A program made the translations under genes and the position numbers. The notes under the pieces are model-generated. The model had not been told where the DNA came from, did no database searches, and worked only from the letters and a program-made list of their open reading frames with translations. DNA of 64,000 bases from positions 25,168,069-25,232,068 of the forward strand of contig NC_133104.1 in assembly GCF_022965805.1 (NCBI RefSeq), written 5' to 3'. Positions 10,776 to 22,178 of the stretch are shown here, one piece after another. Every line of letters begins with the position of its first letter. Position 1 is the first letter of the stretch. Source of the DNA: Primulina eburnea. Lineage: Eukaryota > Streptophyta > Magnoliopsida > Lamiales > Gesneriaceae.

Positions 10776-11807
10776 ATGGCTAATCAGATCCCTGCTCACA
10801 TGATGAATGCCATGGCAATCGATTTTGACTCAGTTTTATCAATTCAAGAAGCTGATATCAAAAATGTCTTTCTGAAGATTGAATCTGCTGGGCTCCGAAT
10901 GTTTTTGGGACAATCTTCACAAGAAATATACTCGAAGGAAGTGAATGAATTCTATCTGAAAGGGTATGTTACTAGTGAAGGAAATATCTCTGTCACTATT
11001 AATGATCAGTTGTTGATCTTATATGAAGAAAACTTTGGAGAAATGTTTTCCATGCCAATTGATGGATATGTCAGTTTCTCTGAAGTTAAAACATCTGATA
11101 TTGAGGAAATGCAATCCTCATTATCTGCTGATGGGCGGAAAATCAAAGTCTCCGACCCAAAGAAAGAACTGAAACCAGAAATTCAGTTATTGGCTGATAT
11201 TGTAGCAAAGGGAATTTTAGCTAAAGCTGGCTCATATGCAGCTCTCACTCTTGAAAAATTCCAGGTGATGGCAATCATCATGGGTGAGAAGAAAGTCAAC
11301 TAGAGGTACATTATTTTCAGCATTCTAAAGAATATGCTTAAATCAACAAAACAGTCCATGGGGTTTGCCATTCCAATCAGTTATATTCTGAAACTCAAAG
11401 GACTGGTAGCTAACAATTGCGAAAAATCTTCAAAATTTAAGATATTCACTGCCAAGAATATCTTGCCACCAAAGACCAAGTTGGATCCCTCGCCTAAATA
11501 ATTCGTAAAAGTCAAGAAGGAGATTGGGATGCAGCAAGCTGCTCCTAAATCAGTTAAGAAAGCCAAGACGCTGGCCCAACTGAAGGCTGCAAAGCGAAAA
11601 CTGATTCTCGGTGAATCAAATTCTGAGAAAACACCCTCTCCCAAACTTATCAAGAAACCAAGGACACAAAGAACCAAACCAATACCAGCAGTGGAACCAA
11701 CCATTATTGAGAAACTGTCTCAGTCAGCTGCTGGAAAGCCGATTCAGGCTATCCCATTGCAAGTCATCCCTCCCGATGATTCAGTTCCAACTGAAAAGAT
11801 ATCCACT
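10776..11807 (+). pseudogene. SireB pol-downstream ORF, 5' part (env-position ORF), interrupted
   Basis: The ORF begins at ATG 10776, occupies the place where some Sireviruses carry an ORF called env-like, and continues after Ty3-A at 20291. The first 175 residues (10776-11303) are a compact domain of unknown function; I recall similar domains as a repeated family in Lamiales genomes. TAG at 11301-11303 and TAA at 11499-11501 break it. From about 11520 the product is Lys/Pro-rich and basic. No signal peptide, membrane span or cleavage site characteristic of a viral envelope protein is visible, so 'env' describes the position only. Both halves are in one frame, because Ty3-A plus one target copy is 8478 bp, a multiple of three. 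Confidence 0.7.
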
Positions 11808-11812
11808 AGAGT
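11808..11812 (+). repeat. Ty3-A target site duplication, left copy (AGAGT)
   Basis: AGAGT precedes the Ty3-A 5' LTR and is repeated exactly at 20286-20290. The flanks read continuously as one SireB ORF once the element is removed. Confidence 0.95.
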
Positions 11813-11964
11813 TGTAAGGGCCAAGATCTTGATTCAGTTAATATGAGATTTTAATTATATTAACATGAGATTATTGAAGTTGAATTAATGTGATTATGGC
11901 CGGGCCATTACGAGACCAAATTGGGCCAAGCATATAAATTACATAACTGAGGGACAGAGAGTCT

Positions 11965-12072
11965 GGCGCCCGAGCGGTAGTTTTTTACCGCCCGAGCGCC
12001 AAGGGTTCACTTTGAAAATGCTTGGGCAGAGAGGGCCGCGCCCGAGCGGTAAATTACCACCGCCCGAGCGCC
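11965..12072 (+). repeat. GC-rich palindromic modules, 2 copies (Ty3-A 5' LTR)
   Basis: Each module contains GGCGCCCGAGCGGTA, a short T/A-rich loop and TACCGCCCGAGCGCC. Thirteen of fifteen positions can pair in the first copy; the two mismatches (C/A) become G-U pairs in the complementary strand's RNA. The copies are at 11965-12000 and 12036-12072, 71 bp apart. Confidence 0.85.
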
Positions 12073-12119
12073 GACCGAATTTCAAGAAAATGTGCCACCT
12101 AGTCTCGGACATGCAAGTT

Positions 12120-12120
<1 letters not shown>

Positions 12121-12175
<55 letters not shown>
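12121..12175 (+). repeat. (TA)n microsatellite in the Ty3-A 5' LTR
   Basis: About 54 bp of uninterrupted TA at the expected TATA-box position; the 3' LTR has a shorter run broken by TTTA (about 18790-18832), and Ty3-B LTRs have a short TATATATATA at the matching place. It probably doubles as the core promoter. Confidence 0.85.
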
Positions 12176-12179
<4 letters not shown>

Positions 12180-12854
12180 CAGATAAACACTTAAATTTCA
12201 ATCCGTCCGTCTGATTTTGAATCCGACTTCGGTATCGAGTTCCTAACAACGTAGGCTTCAACTAGACATAAGTTTTACTAGGTTTTAACATGTTTGAAAT
12301 TATGATGTTGTTAGAATTGAATACACGTCATATATGTTGTTCTTGACATGTTAGACAGCGTAGAATCGAAGTCAGATTAATAAACGGACTGAATATAGAA
12401 TTGTTATGAATTTCAGAGTTGAATTGACTGAGAAATAATATCAAATTTGTACGGTGGTTGATTGTAAATGTTTGGAATAGATATAGACTGATATGGTATT
12501 ATCAGTATCGCAAGATTGTACTGTTGTACTGTCAGAATTTGATAAAACAGAGACGTCGTGATTTGATTAGAATATTGATACAGAATATTGATATAGTCAT
12601 TGCCAGATTGAACATTGACAGACTTTGAATCGAGACTTCGATTGTATCAGAGCGACAGCAAGAAAGGTATAAATAAATGTTGATTTGGGATTGCACAACT
12701 CGAGTTAGGTTTGACTTGAGTTTCCCTAAATCACATACTTTATTTTATTGCATTGATATTTGCAGATTATCAGATTGATATGTTAATCTATTGACTTAGA
12801 GCAGAGTCAGAGTTTGAGTCTAGGGCAGAACAACCTAGCTAGGGCAGAAATGCC

Positions 12855-13070
12855 AAGTCTTGGACAGAACTGCTAAGACCCTAGACTTGTGGTATATCGA
12901 GAGCTTAGATGTAGATCGACTTCTATTGTATACACTCGATATAGCATGCCCAAGTCTAAGTCTTTGTCAGAACTGCTCAGACCCTAGACTTACGGTGTAT
13001 CGATGAGCTTAGATGTTGATCGACGTCTATTGTAGACACTCGATACAACATACCAAAAGTCTAACTAAGA
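12855..13070 (+). repeat. Tandem ~110-bp repeat in Ty3-A LTR
   Basis: Two copies start AAGTCTTGGACAGAACTGC (about 12855) and AAGTCTTTGTCAGAACTGC (about 12958), each running through a TAGATxGATCGAC motif to a CTCGATA motif. The same pair is present in the 3' LTR (about 19560-19760), so the duplication predates insertion. Confidence 0.8.
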
Positions 13071-13583
13071 TTGGGATCCCTAGATTAGAAATAAGATAAA
13101 AAAGATAACAGGTCATTGATTTAAATACAGATTCGTATTTGTTCATGTAGTCAGATTGGATACATGTTTTATTGACTGTTTATGCTTTTATATATGTTTT
13201 ATATGATTGCATTGATACATTGTTTATACTGGGATATTTATATCTCACCGGAGTTATCCGGCTGTTGTCTTGTCTTTAGGTGTGCATGGCAACAGGTGGG
13301 ACAGGTTCAGGGTCACAGAGATGAAGAAAGATCGAGTTAGAGTGGAGACAACGGACTTGGACTAGAGATAGGGTTTAAACACTTGATAGTTAGTTGTTAA
13401 ACCTGAGATGTGTATGATTGTATATTTTATCAGATTTATACTTTTATACTGATATATATAGGAGTTTGATTCATTTACCTTCCGCATTTTTAAAAAAAAA
13501 ATTTAGACCCTGTTTATTATAATTGATTAATTAGTCCCAATCATGATTAAGAACTTGATTAGCGTCCGGGTCCCCACAACAGG

Positions 13584-13595
13584 TAGTATCAGAGC
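13584..13595 (+). other. Ty3-A primer binding site (tRNA-iMet, one mismatch)
   Basis: TAGTATCAGAGC five bases after the LTR; the usual TGGTATCAGAGC carries a G-to-A change here. Ty3-B has the intact motif at 55864-55875. Confidence 0.8.
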
Positions 13596-13838
13596 GATAG
13601 ATCCTTTAGATTGAGATAGAAGAGGCTAGTGAGCGGGGTAGATTGAGGTTTTCTTTCCTGCTTTTGAATGATAGCATGTCTTACTGCTTTAATACATGTT
13701 ACTTCTTTATCTGATTTGATATAGTAATATGTTTTATTGAGATTGGATCAGTACTGATTCTAGATCAGCAGTAAGATGATCAGAGGAGGATTGAAACAGA
13801 ATTGTGGTATTTGTTACTAATTTATTTGATTATCAGAT

Positions 13839-14882
13839 ATGCCTCCGAGACGTGTACCAGAACAGGGAAGTACATCAAATCCTCCAATGGACGTCACCCC
13901 GACCCCAATGGAAACGTTACTGAAACGATTTCAGTCATTTCATCCGCCGACCTTGAAAGGAACAGAGAACGCTGTGGAATGCGAGAGTTGGCTTGATGAT
14001 ATAGAAATGTTGTTCGAATCCTTGGAGTATACAGATGAGAGGAGAGTGAAATTAATTGGACACCAGTTACACGATGTTGCAAAAGACTGGTGGATTACGA
14101 GAAAGAGAGCCATGGAGCATAGAGGTACGATTATTACCTGGAATATATTTAGAACTGAATTTTATCAACGATTCTTTCCAGTGTCGTATCGAAAGGACAA
14201 GGGGGCGGAGTTTGCCAATCTAAGGCAGGGACAGATGAACATAGAAGAATACGTGTCCAATTTCTCCTCCTTGTTGAAATTTGCTCCACATGTGGCTGAC
14301 AGCGAAGATGTTACTGCTGACCAGTTCATCAATGGTTTGAACCCCGACATTTTCACATTGGTGAATACAGGGCGGCCGAATAATTTTACTGACGCCCTGA
14401 ACAGAGCTAAGGGAGCAGAAGTCGGTCTGATGAGACAGAAAGGGGCTTCATTTGTGCCTCCAGCACCGAGACCACAACAACCACCTCCCAGATTTGAGAG
14501 TGGCAGTAGCAGTGGAGGGAAGAAAGAATTTTTGAAAGCCAGAGGAAAGCAATTCAAGAAATCTGGCAGCAGTTCTTCCAGCTCCGGTGGTTCCAGACAG
14601 AGTCAGAGTTACAATGGAGTTTATTGCAAGACTTGCGGAGGAAGACATGCAACTGAGCAATGCCAGGGAGTGACTGGTAGTTGCAACATCTGTAAACAGC
14701 CGGGACACTTTGCTAAAGTGTGTCCACAGAGAGGTTCTCAAAGATCTCAGGGAGCCGAGTCATCGGGATCAGCAGCACAGACTGAGAGACGATCAGCTGC
14801 TGTTCACACATTTCAGCCAGCGCCAGCTCAGTCACAGCAGAGGCCAGGAGGTAGCCAGACTATTAGCCAGCCTCCTAGATAG
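13839..14882 (+). CDS. Ty3-A gag (capsid and zinc-knuckle nucleocapsid)
   Basis: A 347-residue ORF from ATG 13839 to TAG 14880-14882. It begins MPPRRVPEQG and contains the Retrotrans_gag capsid domain (about residues 60-180, with WW and the conserved YRKDKGAEF...LRQG segment), a Ser/Gly-rich linker, and the CCHC zinc knuckle CNICKQPGHFAKVC near residue 283. Gag assembles the cytoplasmic particle and packages element RNA. The frame continues beyond the TAG without a shift into a Gln/Ala linker and protease, so the TAG is either a nonsense mutation of a gag-pol fusion frame or, less likely, a readthrough codon. This is the best preserved gag in the window. Confidence 0.88.
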   Translation: MPPRRVPEQGSTSNPPMDVTPTPMETLLKRFQSFHPPTLKGTENAVECESWLDDIEMLFESLEYTDERRVKLIGHQLHDVAKDWWITRKRAMEHRGTIITWNIFRTEFYQRFFPVSYRKDKGAEFANLRQGQMNIEEYVSNFSSLLKFAPHVADSEDVTADQFINGLNPDIFTLVNTGRPNNFTDALNRAKGAEVGLMRQKGASFVPPAPRPQQPPPRFESGSSSGGKKEFLKARGKQFKKSGSSSSSSGGSRQSQSYNGVYCKTCGGRHATEQCQGVTGSCNICKQPGHFAKVCPQRGSQRSQGAESSGSAAQTERRSAAVHTFQPAPAQSQQRPGGSQTISQPPR

Positions 14883-17800
14883 CAGGCCAGAGTCTTCGCT
14901 TTGACAGAGGAGCAGGCTCAGGAAGCACCAGATAATGTTGTGGCAGGTAACTGTTCTTTATGTGGTTACCCTGCTTATGTATTAATTGATACCGGTGCTT
15001 CACACACATTTATTTCTGAACGATTTGCATTAAGTCATGCATTGCCTGTAGAGTCTTTAGCTACTGTAGTGTCTGTCTCTTCGCCTTTGGGGACAGGTTT
15101 GATATCTGTAAATTCTGTAAAACATTGTGCGCTACAGTATGACGAGCATAAGATTGAGTTAGATTGCATCGTACTTGGGTTGTCTGACTTTGACTGTATT
15201 ATCGGTATTGATATGCTGACCAAGTACAGAGCTATAGTTGATTGTTTCCACAAGATAGTGAAATTCAGACCAGATATGGCTGAAGAGTGGAAATTTTACG
15301 GTAAAGGTTCTAGATCGAGAATTCCTTTAATATCCGTATTATCTATGACTCGATTATTAAAGAATGGAGCAGAAGGATTCCTTGTATATTCAGTAGATTT
15401 ACTGAAGTCGAGTCCAGCATTGACAGATCTGCCAGTGGTACGTGAGTTTGCTGACGTCTTCCCAGATGAGATCCCGGGATTACCTCCAGTTAGAGAGATA
15501 AGACTTCAGCATTGAACTGATGCCAGGTACAGTGCCGATCTCTAGAGCTCCGTACAGAATGGCACCAGTAGAATTAAAAGAATTGAAAGATCAGTTGGAA
15601 GACTTATTGGCCAAGGGGTACATCAGACCGAGTGTTTCTCCTTAGGGTGCTCCAGTACTATTTGTAAGAAAGAAAGACGGTTCAATGAGACTCTGCATCG
15701 ATTATCGGCAACTAAACAAGGCAACGATAAAGAATAAATATCCTTTGCCTCGTATTGATGATTTGTTCGATCAGTTGCAGGGTTCTTCAGTATATTCCAA
15801 AATTGATTTGAGATCGGGATATCATCAGCTGAGAGTCAGAGATTCTGATATCTCAAAGACAACATTCAGAACCAGGTATGGGCACTATGAATTTATTGTC
15901 ATGCCATTTGGTTTGACGAATGCTCCAGCTGTGTTTATGGGATTGATGAACCGTATCTTCCAGAAATATCTCGATGATTTTGTGATTATTTTCATCGATG
16001 ATATTTTGATTTATTCAAAGAATATGAGTGAGCATGCTGAGCATTTAAGAAGGTGTTGCGAATTTTAAGGGCTGAAAAGTTATATGCTAAACTGTCGAAA
16101 TGTGAGTTTTGGTTAAGACAGGTAATATTTATGGGTCATATTATATCGGGAGATGGGATATCAGTAGATCCTAGCAAGGTTGAAGCCGTGATATCTTGGC
16201 CAAGACCAACGTCAGTACCCGAAATTCGCAGTTTCATGGGTTTAGCGGGATATTACCGTCGTTTCATTAAAGATTTCTCAAGTATTGCTAAACCAATTAC
16301 TCAGCTGACTCAAAAGAATGCTCCATTTGTTTGGTCTGAAGAATGCGAGACCAGTTTTCTCGAGTTAAAGAAAAGGTTGACCAGTGCCCCGGTGTTGACT
16401 ATTCCGTCAGGTACTGGTGATTTTGTGGTTTATTGGGACGGTTCTCACAGAGGGTTGGGATGTGTACTGATGCAACGAGGGCATGTTATTGCTTATGCCT
16501 CAAGACAGCTTAAACCACATGAGACCCGTTATCCAATTCATGACCTAGAATTAGCAGCCATTGTCTTTGCATTAAAAATATGGCGACATTACCTTTACGG
16601 GGAAAAGTTTGAGATATATTCTGATCATAAGAGTTTGAAATATCTGTTTTCACAGTCTGAATTAAATATGAGACAGCGAAGATGGCTTGATTTGCTTAAA
16701 GATTTTTATTGTGAAATCAAATACTATCCAGGAAAGTTTAATGCAGCAGCAGACGCACTGAGTCGAAAGGTACGTTCTTTATCCTTATCGACGATTGGTG
16801 TTTCAAATTTGATAGAAGACTGCTGTTTGTCTGGATTAGCATTTGAAACAGATTATAGACCGTTGAGACTTTATACGGTGCAAGCAGAACCAGAGCTGAT
16901 TATGAGGATTAAGGCAGCTCAGAAAGTTGATCAGAATGTACAAAAATCAGTATCGATGGTTAGAACAAGGCATCGATTGGAGTATCAGGTACGTGATAAC
17001 ATCTTGGATGTGAATAATAGTTTGGTTGTGCCGAATGTTTCAGATTTGAGACTACAGATATTGTCAGAAGCACACAACAGTCGATTCAGTGTTCATCCTG
17101 GTGGCAGAAAGATGTACAATGATTTGAAAAGACAATTCTGGTGGAAACAAATGAAGACTGATATTGCTGAATTTGTTTCCAAATGTCTGAATTGCCCACA
17201 GGTGAAAGCAGAAAGAAAGAAACCAGGAGGGTTATTACAGAGTTTGTCCATTTCTGAATGGAAATGGGATCACATTTCCATGGATTTTGTGACGCAACTA
17301 CCGCGTTCCTCCAAAGGTTGTGATGCGATTTGGGTCGTGATTGACAGATTAACCAAATCCGCATGTTTTATTCCGTACAAGATGACGTATTGACCAGATG
17401 GCAGAGATCTATGTCAGAGAAGTGGTCAGATTGCATGGAGTGCCGAAGTCAATTGTATCAGATCGTGATCCTTGATTTACTTCGCACTTCTGGCAGAGTT
17501 TGCAGCAGGCTCTCGGTACGAAATTACATCTGAGTACAACATATCATCCACAGACCGATGGACAGTCAGAGCGGACTATCCAGACACTGGAGGATATGCT
17601 GAGAGCAGTAGTGCTAGATTTTAGCACTAATTGGCAAGATGCATTGCCTCTTTGTGAGTTTTCGTACAACAACAGCTATCAGACGAGTATTGAGATGGCA
17701 CCATTTGAAGCGTTGTACGGAAAGAAATGTCGATCCCATCTATATTGGGATGATATCTCTGAAGTGCCTGAGATTGGACCTGATATGATTAGAGATATGA

Positions 17801-18315
17801 CAGAAAAAGTGAAGTTGATTCGAAAGAAAATGAAGGCAGCACAAGACAGACATGCCAAATATGCTAATGTTCGACGTAGACCATTTTTATTTGAGGTAGG
17901 AGACCGAGTATTTCTAAAGATTTCACCTTTCAGAGGAGTTGTCAGATTTGGCAAGAAAGGGAAATTGTCTCCACGATACATTGGGCCTTATGAGATTCTT
18001 GAGAAGATAAGATATCGTGCCTATCGACTTGCTTTACCGCCTTCATTATCTGGGATACATGATGTCTTTCATGTATCGTTATTAAGGAAGTACCTTCCTG
18101 ATGCTTCACATGCTATTCACCCAGACGAGGCCGAACTGGATGAGACGTTGAGCTATGTTGAAAAACCAATTCAGATTATTGATCGTAAAGAAAAACAGCT
18201 CAGAACGAAGACCATTCCACTTGTAAAAGTTCAATGGACTCGTCATGGTACTGAAGAAGCAACCTAGGAAACTGAATCAGATATGAGACAAGAATTCCCA
18301 GAGTTATTTCGATAA
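14883..18315 (+). pseudogene. Ty3-A pol (broken): protease, RT, RNase H, integrase
   Basis: Protease: LIDTGASHTFISERF near 14975-15020. An extra base near 15499 shifts the frame. TAG at 15643-15645 replaces the Trp of a conserved S-P-W-G motif. [13 protein letters not shown] (about 15688) and the catalytic [10 protein letters not shown] (about 15990); a frameshift near 16055. RNase H: DGSHRGLG then [19 protein letters not shown] (about 16430-16600). Integrase: HHCC finger (about 17080-17200) and first catalytic Asp in SMDFVTQLP (about 17280). A one-base insertion near 17390 and TGA at 17473-17475 (likely from an Arg codon) follow. The C-terminal half (17500-18267) has the GPYEILEKI region and a chromodomain-like end, broken by TAG at 18265-18267. 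The original stop is probably 18313-18315. Ty3/gypsy order is clear. Confidence 0.92.
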
Positions 18316-18395
18316 TGTAATTTTTATACAGTTTGTATATATACTCCTTATTGATACGATTGATTGCCTGTGATTTCGGGGACGAAATCGTATCT

Positions 18396-18409
18396 TAGGG
18401 GGGGGGGAA
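18396..18409 (+). other. Ty3-A polypurine tract
   Basis: A run of about twelve G residues and AA directly before the 3' LTR TG at 18410. It primes plus-strand DNA synthesis. Confidence 0.85.
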
Positions 18410-18790
18410 TGTAAGGGCCAAGATCTTGATTCAGTTAATATGAGATTTTAATTATATTAACATGAGATTATTGAAGTTTAATTAATGTGATTATGGCCGG
18501 GCCATTACGAGACCAAATTGGGCCAAGCATATAAATTACATAACTGAGGGACAGAGAGTCTGGCGCCCGAGCGGTAGTTTTTGACCGCCCGGGCGCCAGT
18601 GTTCATTAAATATATGTCACGGGCAGAAGAGGTGGCGCCCGGGTGGTAGTTTTTGACCGCCCGATCGCCAAGGGTGCACTTTGAAAATGCTTGGGCAGAG
18701 AGGGCCGCGCCCGAGCGGTAAATTACCACCGCCCGAGCGCCGACCGAATTTCAAGAAAATGTGCCACCTAGTCTCGGACATGCAAGTTGG

Positions 18791-18831
<41 letters not shown>

Positions 18832-20285
18832 AAACACTTACAAATTTTTAGAAGAAAAGAGAAGCACCGAGAATCTCCGCGAAAATCCTTACGCCTTTAT
18901 ATTTCAATCCGTCCGTCTGATTTTGAATCCGACTTCGGCATCGAGTTCCTAACAACGTAGGCTTCAACTGGACGTAAGTTTTAGTACGTTTTAACATGTT
19001 TGAAATTATGATGTTGTTAGAATTGAATACACGTCATATATGTTGTTCTTGACATGTTAGACAGCGTATAATCGAAGTCAGATTAAGAAACGGACTGAAT
19101 ATGGAATTGTTATGAATTTCAGAGTTGAATTGACTGAGAAATAATATCATATTTGTACGGTGGTTGATTGTAAATATTTGGAATAGATATAGACTGATAT
19201 GGTATTATCAGTATCGCAAGATTGTACTGTTGTACTGTCAGAATTTGATAAAACAGAGACGTCGTGATTTGATTAGAATATCGATACAGAATATTGATAT
19301 TGTCATTGCCAGATTGAACATTGACAGACTTTGAATCGAGGCTTCGATTGTATCAGAGCGACAACAAGAAAGGTATAAATAAATGTTGATTTGGGATTGC
19401 ACAACTCGAGTTAGGTTTGACTTGAGTTCCCCTAAATCACATACTTTATTTTATTGCATTGATATTTGCAGATTATCAGATTGATATATTAATCTATTGA
19501 CTTAGAGCAGAGTCAGGGTTTGAGTCTAGGGCAGAACAGCCTAGCTAGGGCAGAAACGCCAAGTCTTGGACAGGACTGCTAAGACCCTAGACTTGTGGTA
19601 TATCGACGAGCTTAGATGTAGATCGACTTCTATTGTAGACACTCGATATAGCATGTCCAAGTCTAAGTCTTTGTCAGAACTGCTCAGACCCTAGACTTAC
19701 GGTGTATCGATGAGCTTAGATGTAGATCGACGTCTATTGTAGACACTCGATACAGCATACCAAAAGTCTAACTAAGATTGGGATCCCTAGATTAGAAATA
19801 AGATAAGAAAGATAACAGGTAATTGATTTAAATACAGATTCGTATTTGTTCATGTAGTCAGATTGGATACATGTTTTGTTGACTGTTTTTGCTTTTATAT
19901 ATGTTTTATATGATTGCATTGATACATTGTTTATACTGGGATATTTATATCTCGCCGGAGTTATCCGGCTGTTGTCTTGTCTGTAGGTGTGCATGGCAAC
20001 AGGTGGGACAGGTTCAGGGTCACAGAGATGAAGAAAGATCGAGTTAGAGTGGAGACTACGGACTTGGACTAGAGATAGGGTTTAAACACTTGATAGTTAG
20101 TTGTTAAACCTGAGATGTGTATGATTGTATATTTTATCAGATTTATACTTTTATACTGATATGTATAGGAGTTTGATTCCATTACCTTCCGCATTTTAAA
20201 AAAAAATATTTAGACCCTGTTTATTATAATTGATTAATTAGTCTCAATCATGATTAAGAACTTGATTAGCGTCCGGGTCCCCACA
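18410..20285 (+). repeat. Ty3-A 3' LTR (1876 bp)
   Basis: Starts TGTAAGGGCC, ends GTCCCCACA, followed by AGAGT. Holds three palindromic modules where the 5' LTR has two, and keeps about 60 bp after the (TA)n run (about 18836-18900) that the 5' LTR has lost; Ty3-B LTRs share part of that segment (CCTTACGCCTTT), so the 5' LTR state is the derived one. Confidence 0.95.
18562..18742 (+). repeat. GC-rich palindromic modules, 3 copies (Ty3-A 3' LTR)
   Basis: Modules begin near 18562, 18633 and 18704, a strict 71-bp period. The middle copy (GGTGGTA, CCGATCGCC) is the most diverged, and it is the one absent from the 5' LTR. Confidence 0.85.
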
Positions 20286-20290
20286 AGAGT
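20286..20290 (+). repeat. Ty3-A target site duplication, right copy (AGAGT)
   Basis: Exact copy of 11808-11812. Confidence 0.95.
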
Positions 20291-22058
20291 AAAAGCTCCC
20301 TTCACTCGTGTAAATCAACCCACTATTTTACCTCAAGCTAGACAGAAAGGCGTCACATTGAAGGAACCAGTGGAGTCTACAAAATCTGGCTTACAAATTC
20401 CTCATATTCTAACCACGGAGAAGGGAAAAGGCAAGCTTGAGGAGGAGCCAAGGCCATCTCACGTCATTCAAACTCATATCGATCTAATTTGGGAAGAGGT
20501 AAATACATTTGCCACATCAAAACTCACATCTTTTGACCGTTGGAAAAGCTTCAGGACCAAAATCTTTGCCAAGAAATTGAAGCACAAATCCCAACTGAAG
20601 ACGTTTATTAAACTGGAAAAGAAAGTTTTGAGAGTAGTTAAAGCTGCTACCATTATTCAAGCAATGGAAAGGAGACAATATTTCTTTGATCAAATACGGG
20701 CTATTCAACTGACTAAGATGGTTAGAAAGTTGAAAGAAAACTACAACCCCACAGGGCCAACTGCATATCAAGATAGAGCTGTGTTCACTCAACTGGATGC
20801 AGATCTTAGTGGCCTACAGAGGGAAATAAGGTTTTGTGAAGAAGATCAAGAACTTGTTCTTCCAGAAAAATCTTCAAGAACAGAGGAATACAAACCTTCA
20901 TCGTCTTAGCAGAATGAATCTTCTGAAGAACTCATTGCTGACAAATCAGTCAAGGAGGTTCCACAAACAACAGCCGAGGATCAACATCTGTATTCTAAGG
21001 CCGAACTGACTTTCGCCAATATCGATGAAATCATTCAGTCAGTTGCTCAGGAAGCTCAAACTGAAGCACAAAATTTTGAATCAGTTGATCCCCTGAATGA
21101 ACAAACATAACAAGAAGTTCTGATTACATCTGACGACCCAGTTCAAACTTTTATCGCTGAAGAACATGTTCAAACTCTTGTTGCTGAAAAACATGTTAAA
21201 TCTCCAGTTGCTGAAGAACATGTTAAATTCTCTGACAACGCAGAACAAGCTCAATTTCTTGTTGCTCCAGAAACAGTTCAGCGAGTGACATCTGAAACTG
21301 AAGAACAAACTGAAGTGCTCACTCAGAACCAAGAGGAAACACTTACTGAATCCGTGGAAGAGCAGTTGCCTAATGTTGAAAACCTTCAAACTGAAGAACC
21401 ACCCCAAGTTTCAGCCGTTGATCAAACAGAAGAACAAGCCCATGATTCTCAAATAGCAGTTACCACAGATAACCTTGTTATTCTAGAACAAAGTGTTTCT
21501 GATGCTTAGAATCAACCTTCTTCCTCTCAAGGTCAAGAAGAGACAGTTGATCGCACTATGATAATTTTCACTCCACCAGAACAAGTGCCACATCAGGAAG
21601 ATATATGAGTCATGTCTCCTGAAATCTCAAATTCAGAAGAATTGTTCGATGAAATCAACACCATCAAGACAAATATGAATCAAATAATGGATGCCATCAA
21701 ATCCATTCAGTCAACCCAATTCTATCATTCTGTAAATCTCGATGGATCCGAAGATTTTGTTTTTGCAAAGCTGAAGAATATTCAAGAAGTTGTAACTGAA
21801 CTCTCAGTTGCCATACAACACAAGCAGAACAAAGCTACAACTGCTGCTCTTTTCGTTACTCAAGATGTGATCAACCAACGAGTTGAAAGACTAGAAACAT
21901 CTGTTGCAAACAAAATAGACTCACTGCAAACCTCAGTTCTTACTGCCATCTCCAGTATCTCAGCTGATGTCGGCATCTTATCTACTGAAGTTCGACAATT
22001 ATCTATTCACATGGCTCAGTTTGACAAAAAGGGGGAAGATAGTCAGAAGAAACATTGA
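20291..22058 (+). pseudogene. SireB pol-downstream ORF, 3' part (env-position ORF)
   Basis: Continuation, in frame, of the ORF started at 10776; together about 934 codons. A basic helical region (about 20490-20760) is followed by an acidic, Glu/Gln/Val-rich stretch with an imperfect repeat of the form VAEEHV (about 21150-21230), then a C-terminal heptad-like coiled coil (about 21640-22040). Stops: TAG 20907-20909, TAA 21108-21110, TAG 21507-21509, TGA 21606-21608; final TGA 22056-22058. All six internal stops of the two halves are base changes with no frameshift, so the frame was intact until lately. No membrane span is visible. A coiled-coil C-terminus has been noted for Sirevirus ORFs at this place; function is unknown. 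Confidence 0.7.
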
Positions 22059-22178
22059 AGAGCAGTTAGCAATTTAGCAGTTTGTTTTGAGACAGTTTTT
22101 GTTAAGAAGCAGTCTATAAGAGTTCAATCCTTCAGTTACTATATGCTTAGTTTTGTCAAACACCAAAAAGGGGGAAAT
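22022..22178 (+). other. Sirevirus duplicated polypurine tract
   Basis: Two AAAAAGGGGGAA tracts, one at about 22026-22037 overlapping the end of the ORF and one at about 22165-22176 directly before the 3' LTR. Repeated polypurine tracts of this form are a known Sirevirus signature. Confidence 0.8.

Larger units (their letters stand above)
11813..13578 (+). repeat. Ty3-A 5' LTR (1766 bp)
   Basis: Starts TGTAAGGGCC and ends GTCCCCACA. It holds two copies of the GC-rich palindromic module (11965-12000, 12036-12072), a (TA)n run (about 12121-12175) and a pair of roughly 110-bp tandem repeats (about 12855-13060). Relative to the 3' LTR it lacks one 71-bp module and about 60 bp just downstream of the (TA)n run, and has a longer (TA)n. 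These indels explain the 110-bp length difference. Elsewhere the two LTRs are nearly identical. Confidence 0.95.
11813..20285 (+). mobile_element. Ty3-A: complete Ty3/gypsy (chromovirus-like) element nested in SireB
   Basis: LTRs 11813-13578 and 18410-20285, perfect AGAGT duplication, PBS next to the 5' LTR, G-rich polypurine tract before the 3' LTR, and gag-PR-RT-RH-IN order. The integrase tail has a degenerate chromodomain-like end (EEATxE...PELF, with Trp mutated to a stop), which points to a chromovirus, probably the Tekay/Del group; the clade is inferred. It has at least five nonsense mutations and three frameshifts in pol. It inserted after SireB. The window holds a related but distinct element, Ty3-B. 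Confidence 0.93.

Noticed and set aside
11939..12194. ORFs on both strands rich in Ile-Tyr around 12120-12175
   Set aside because: They are translations of the (TA)n microsatellite and the GC module.
10776..22058. Calling the pol-downstream ORF a true viral envelope gene
   Set aside because: Position fits the env-like ORF of Sireviruses, but no signal peptide, membrane span or cleavage motif is visible.
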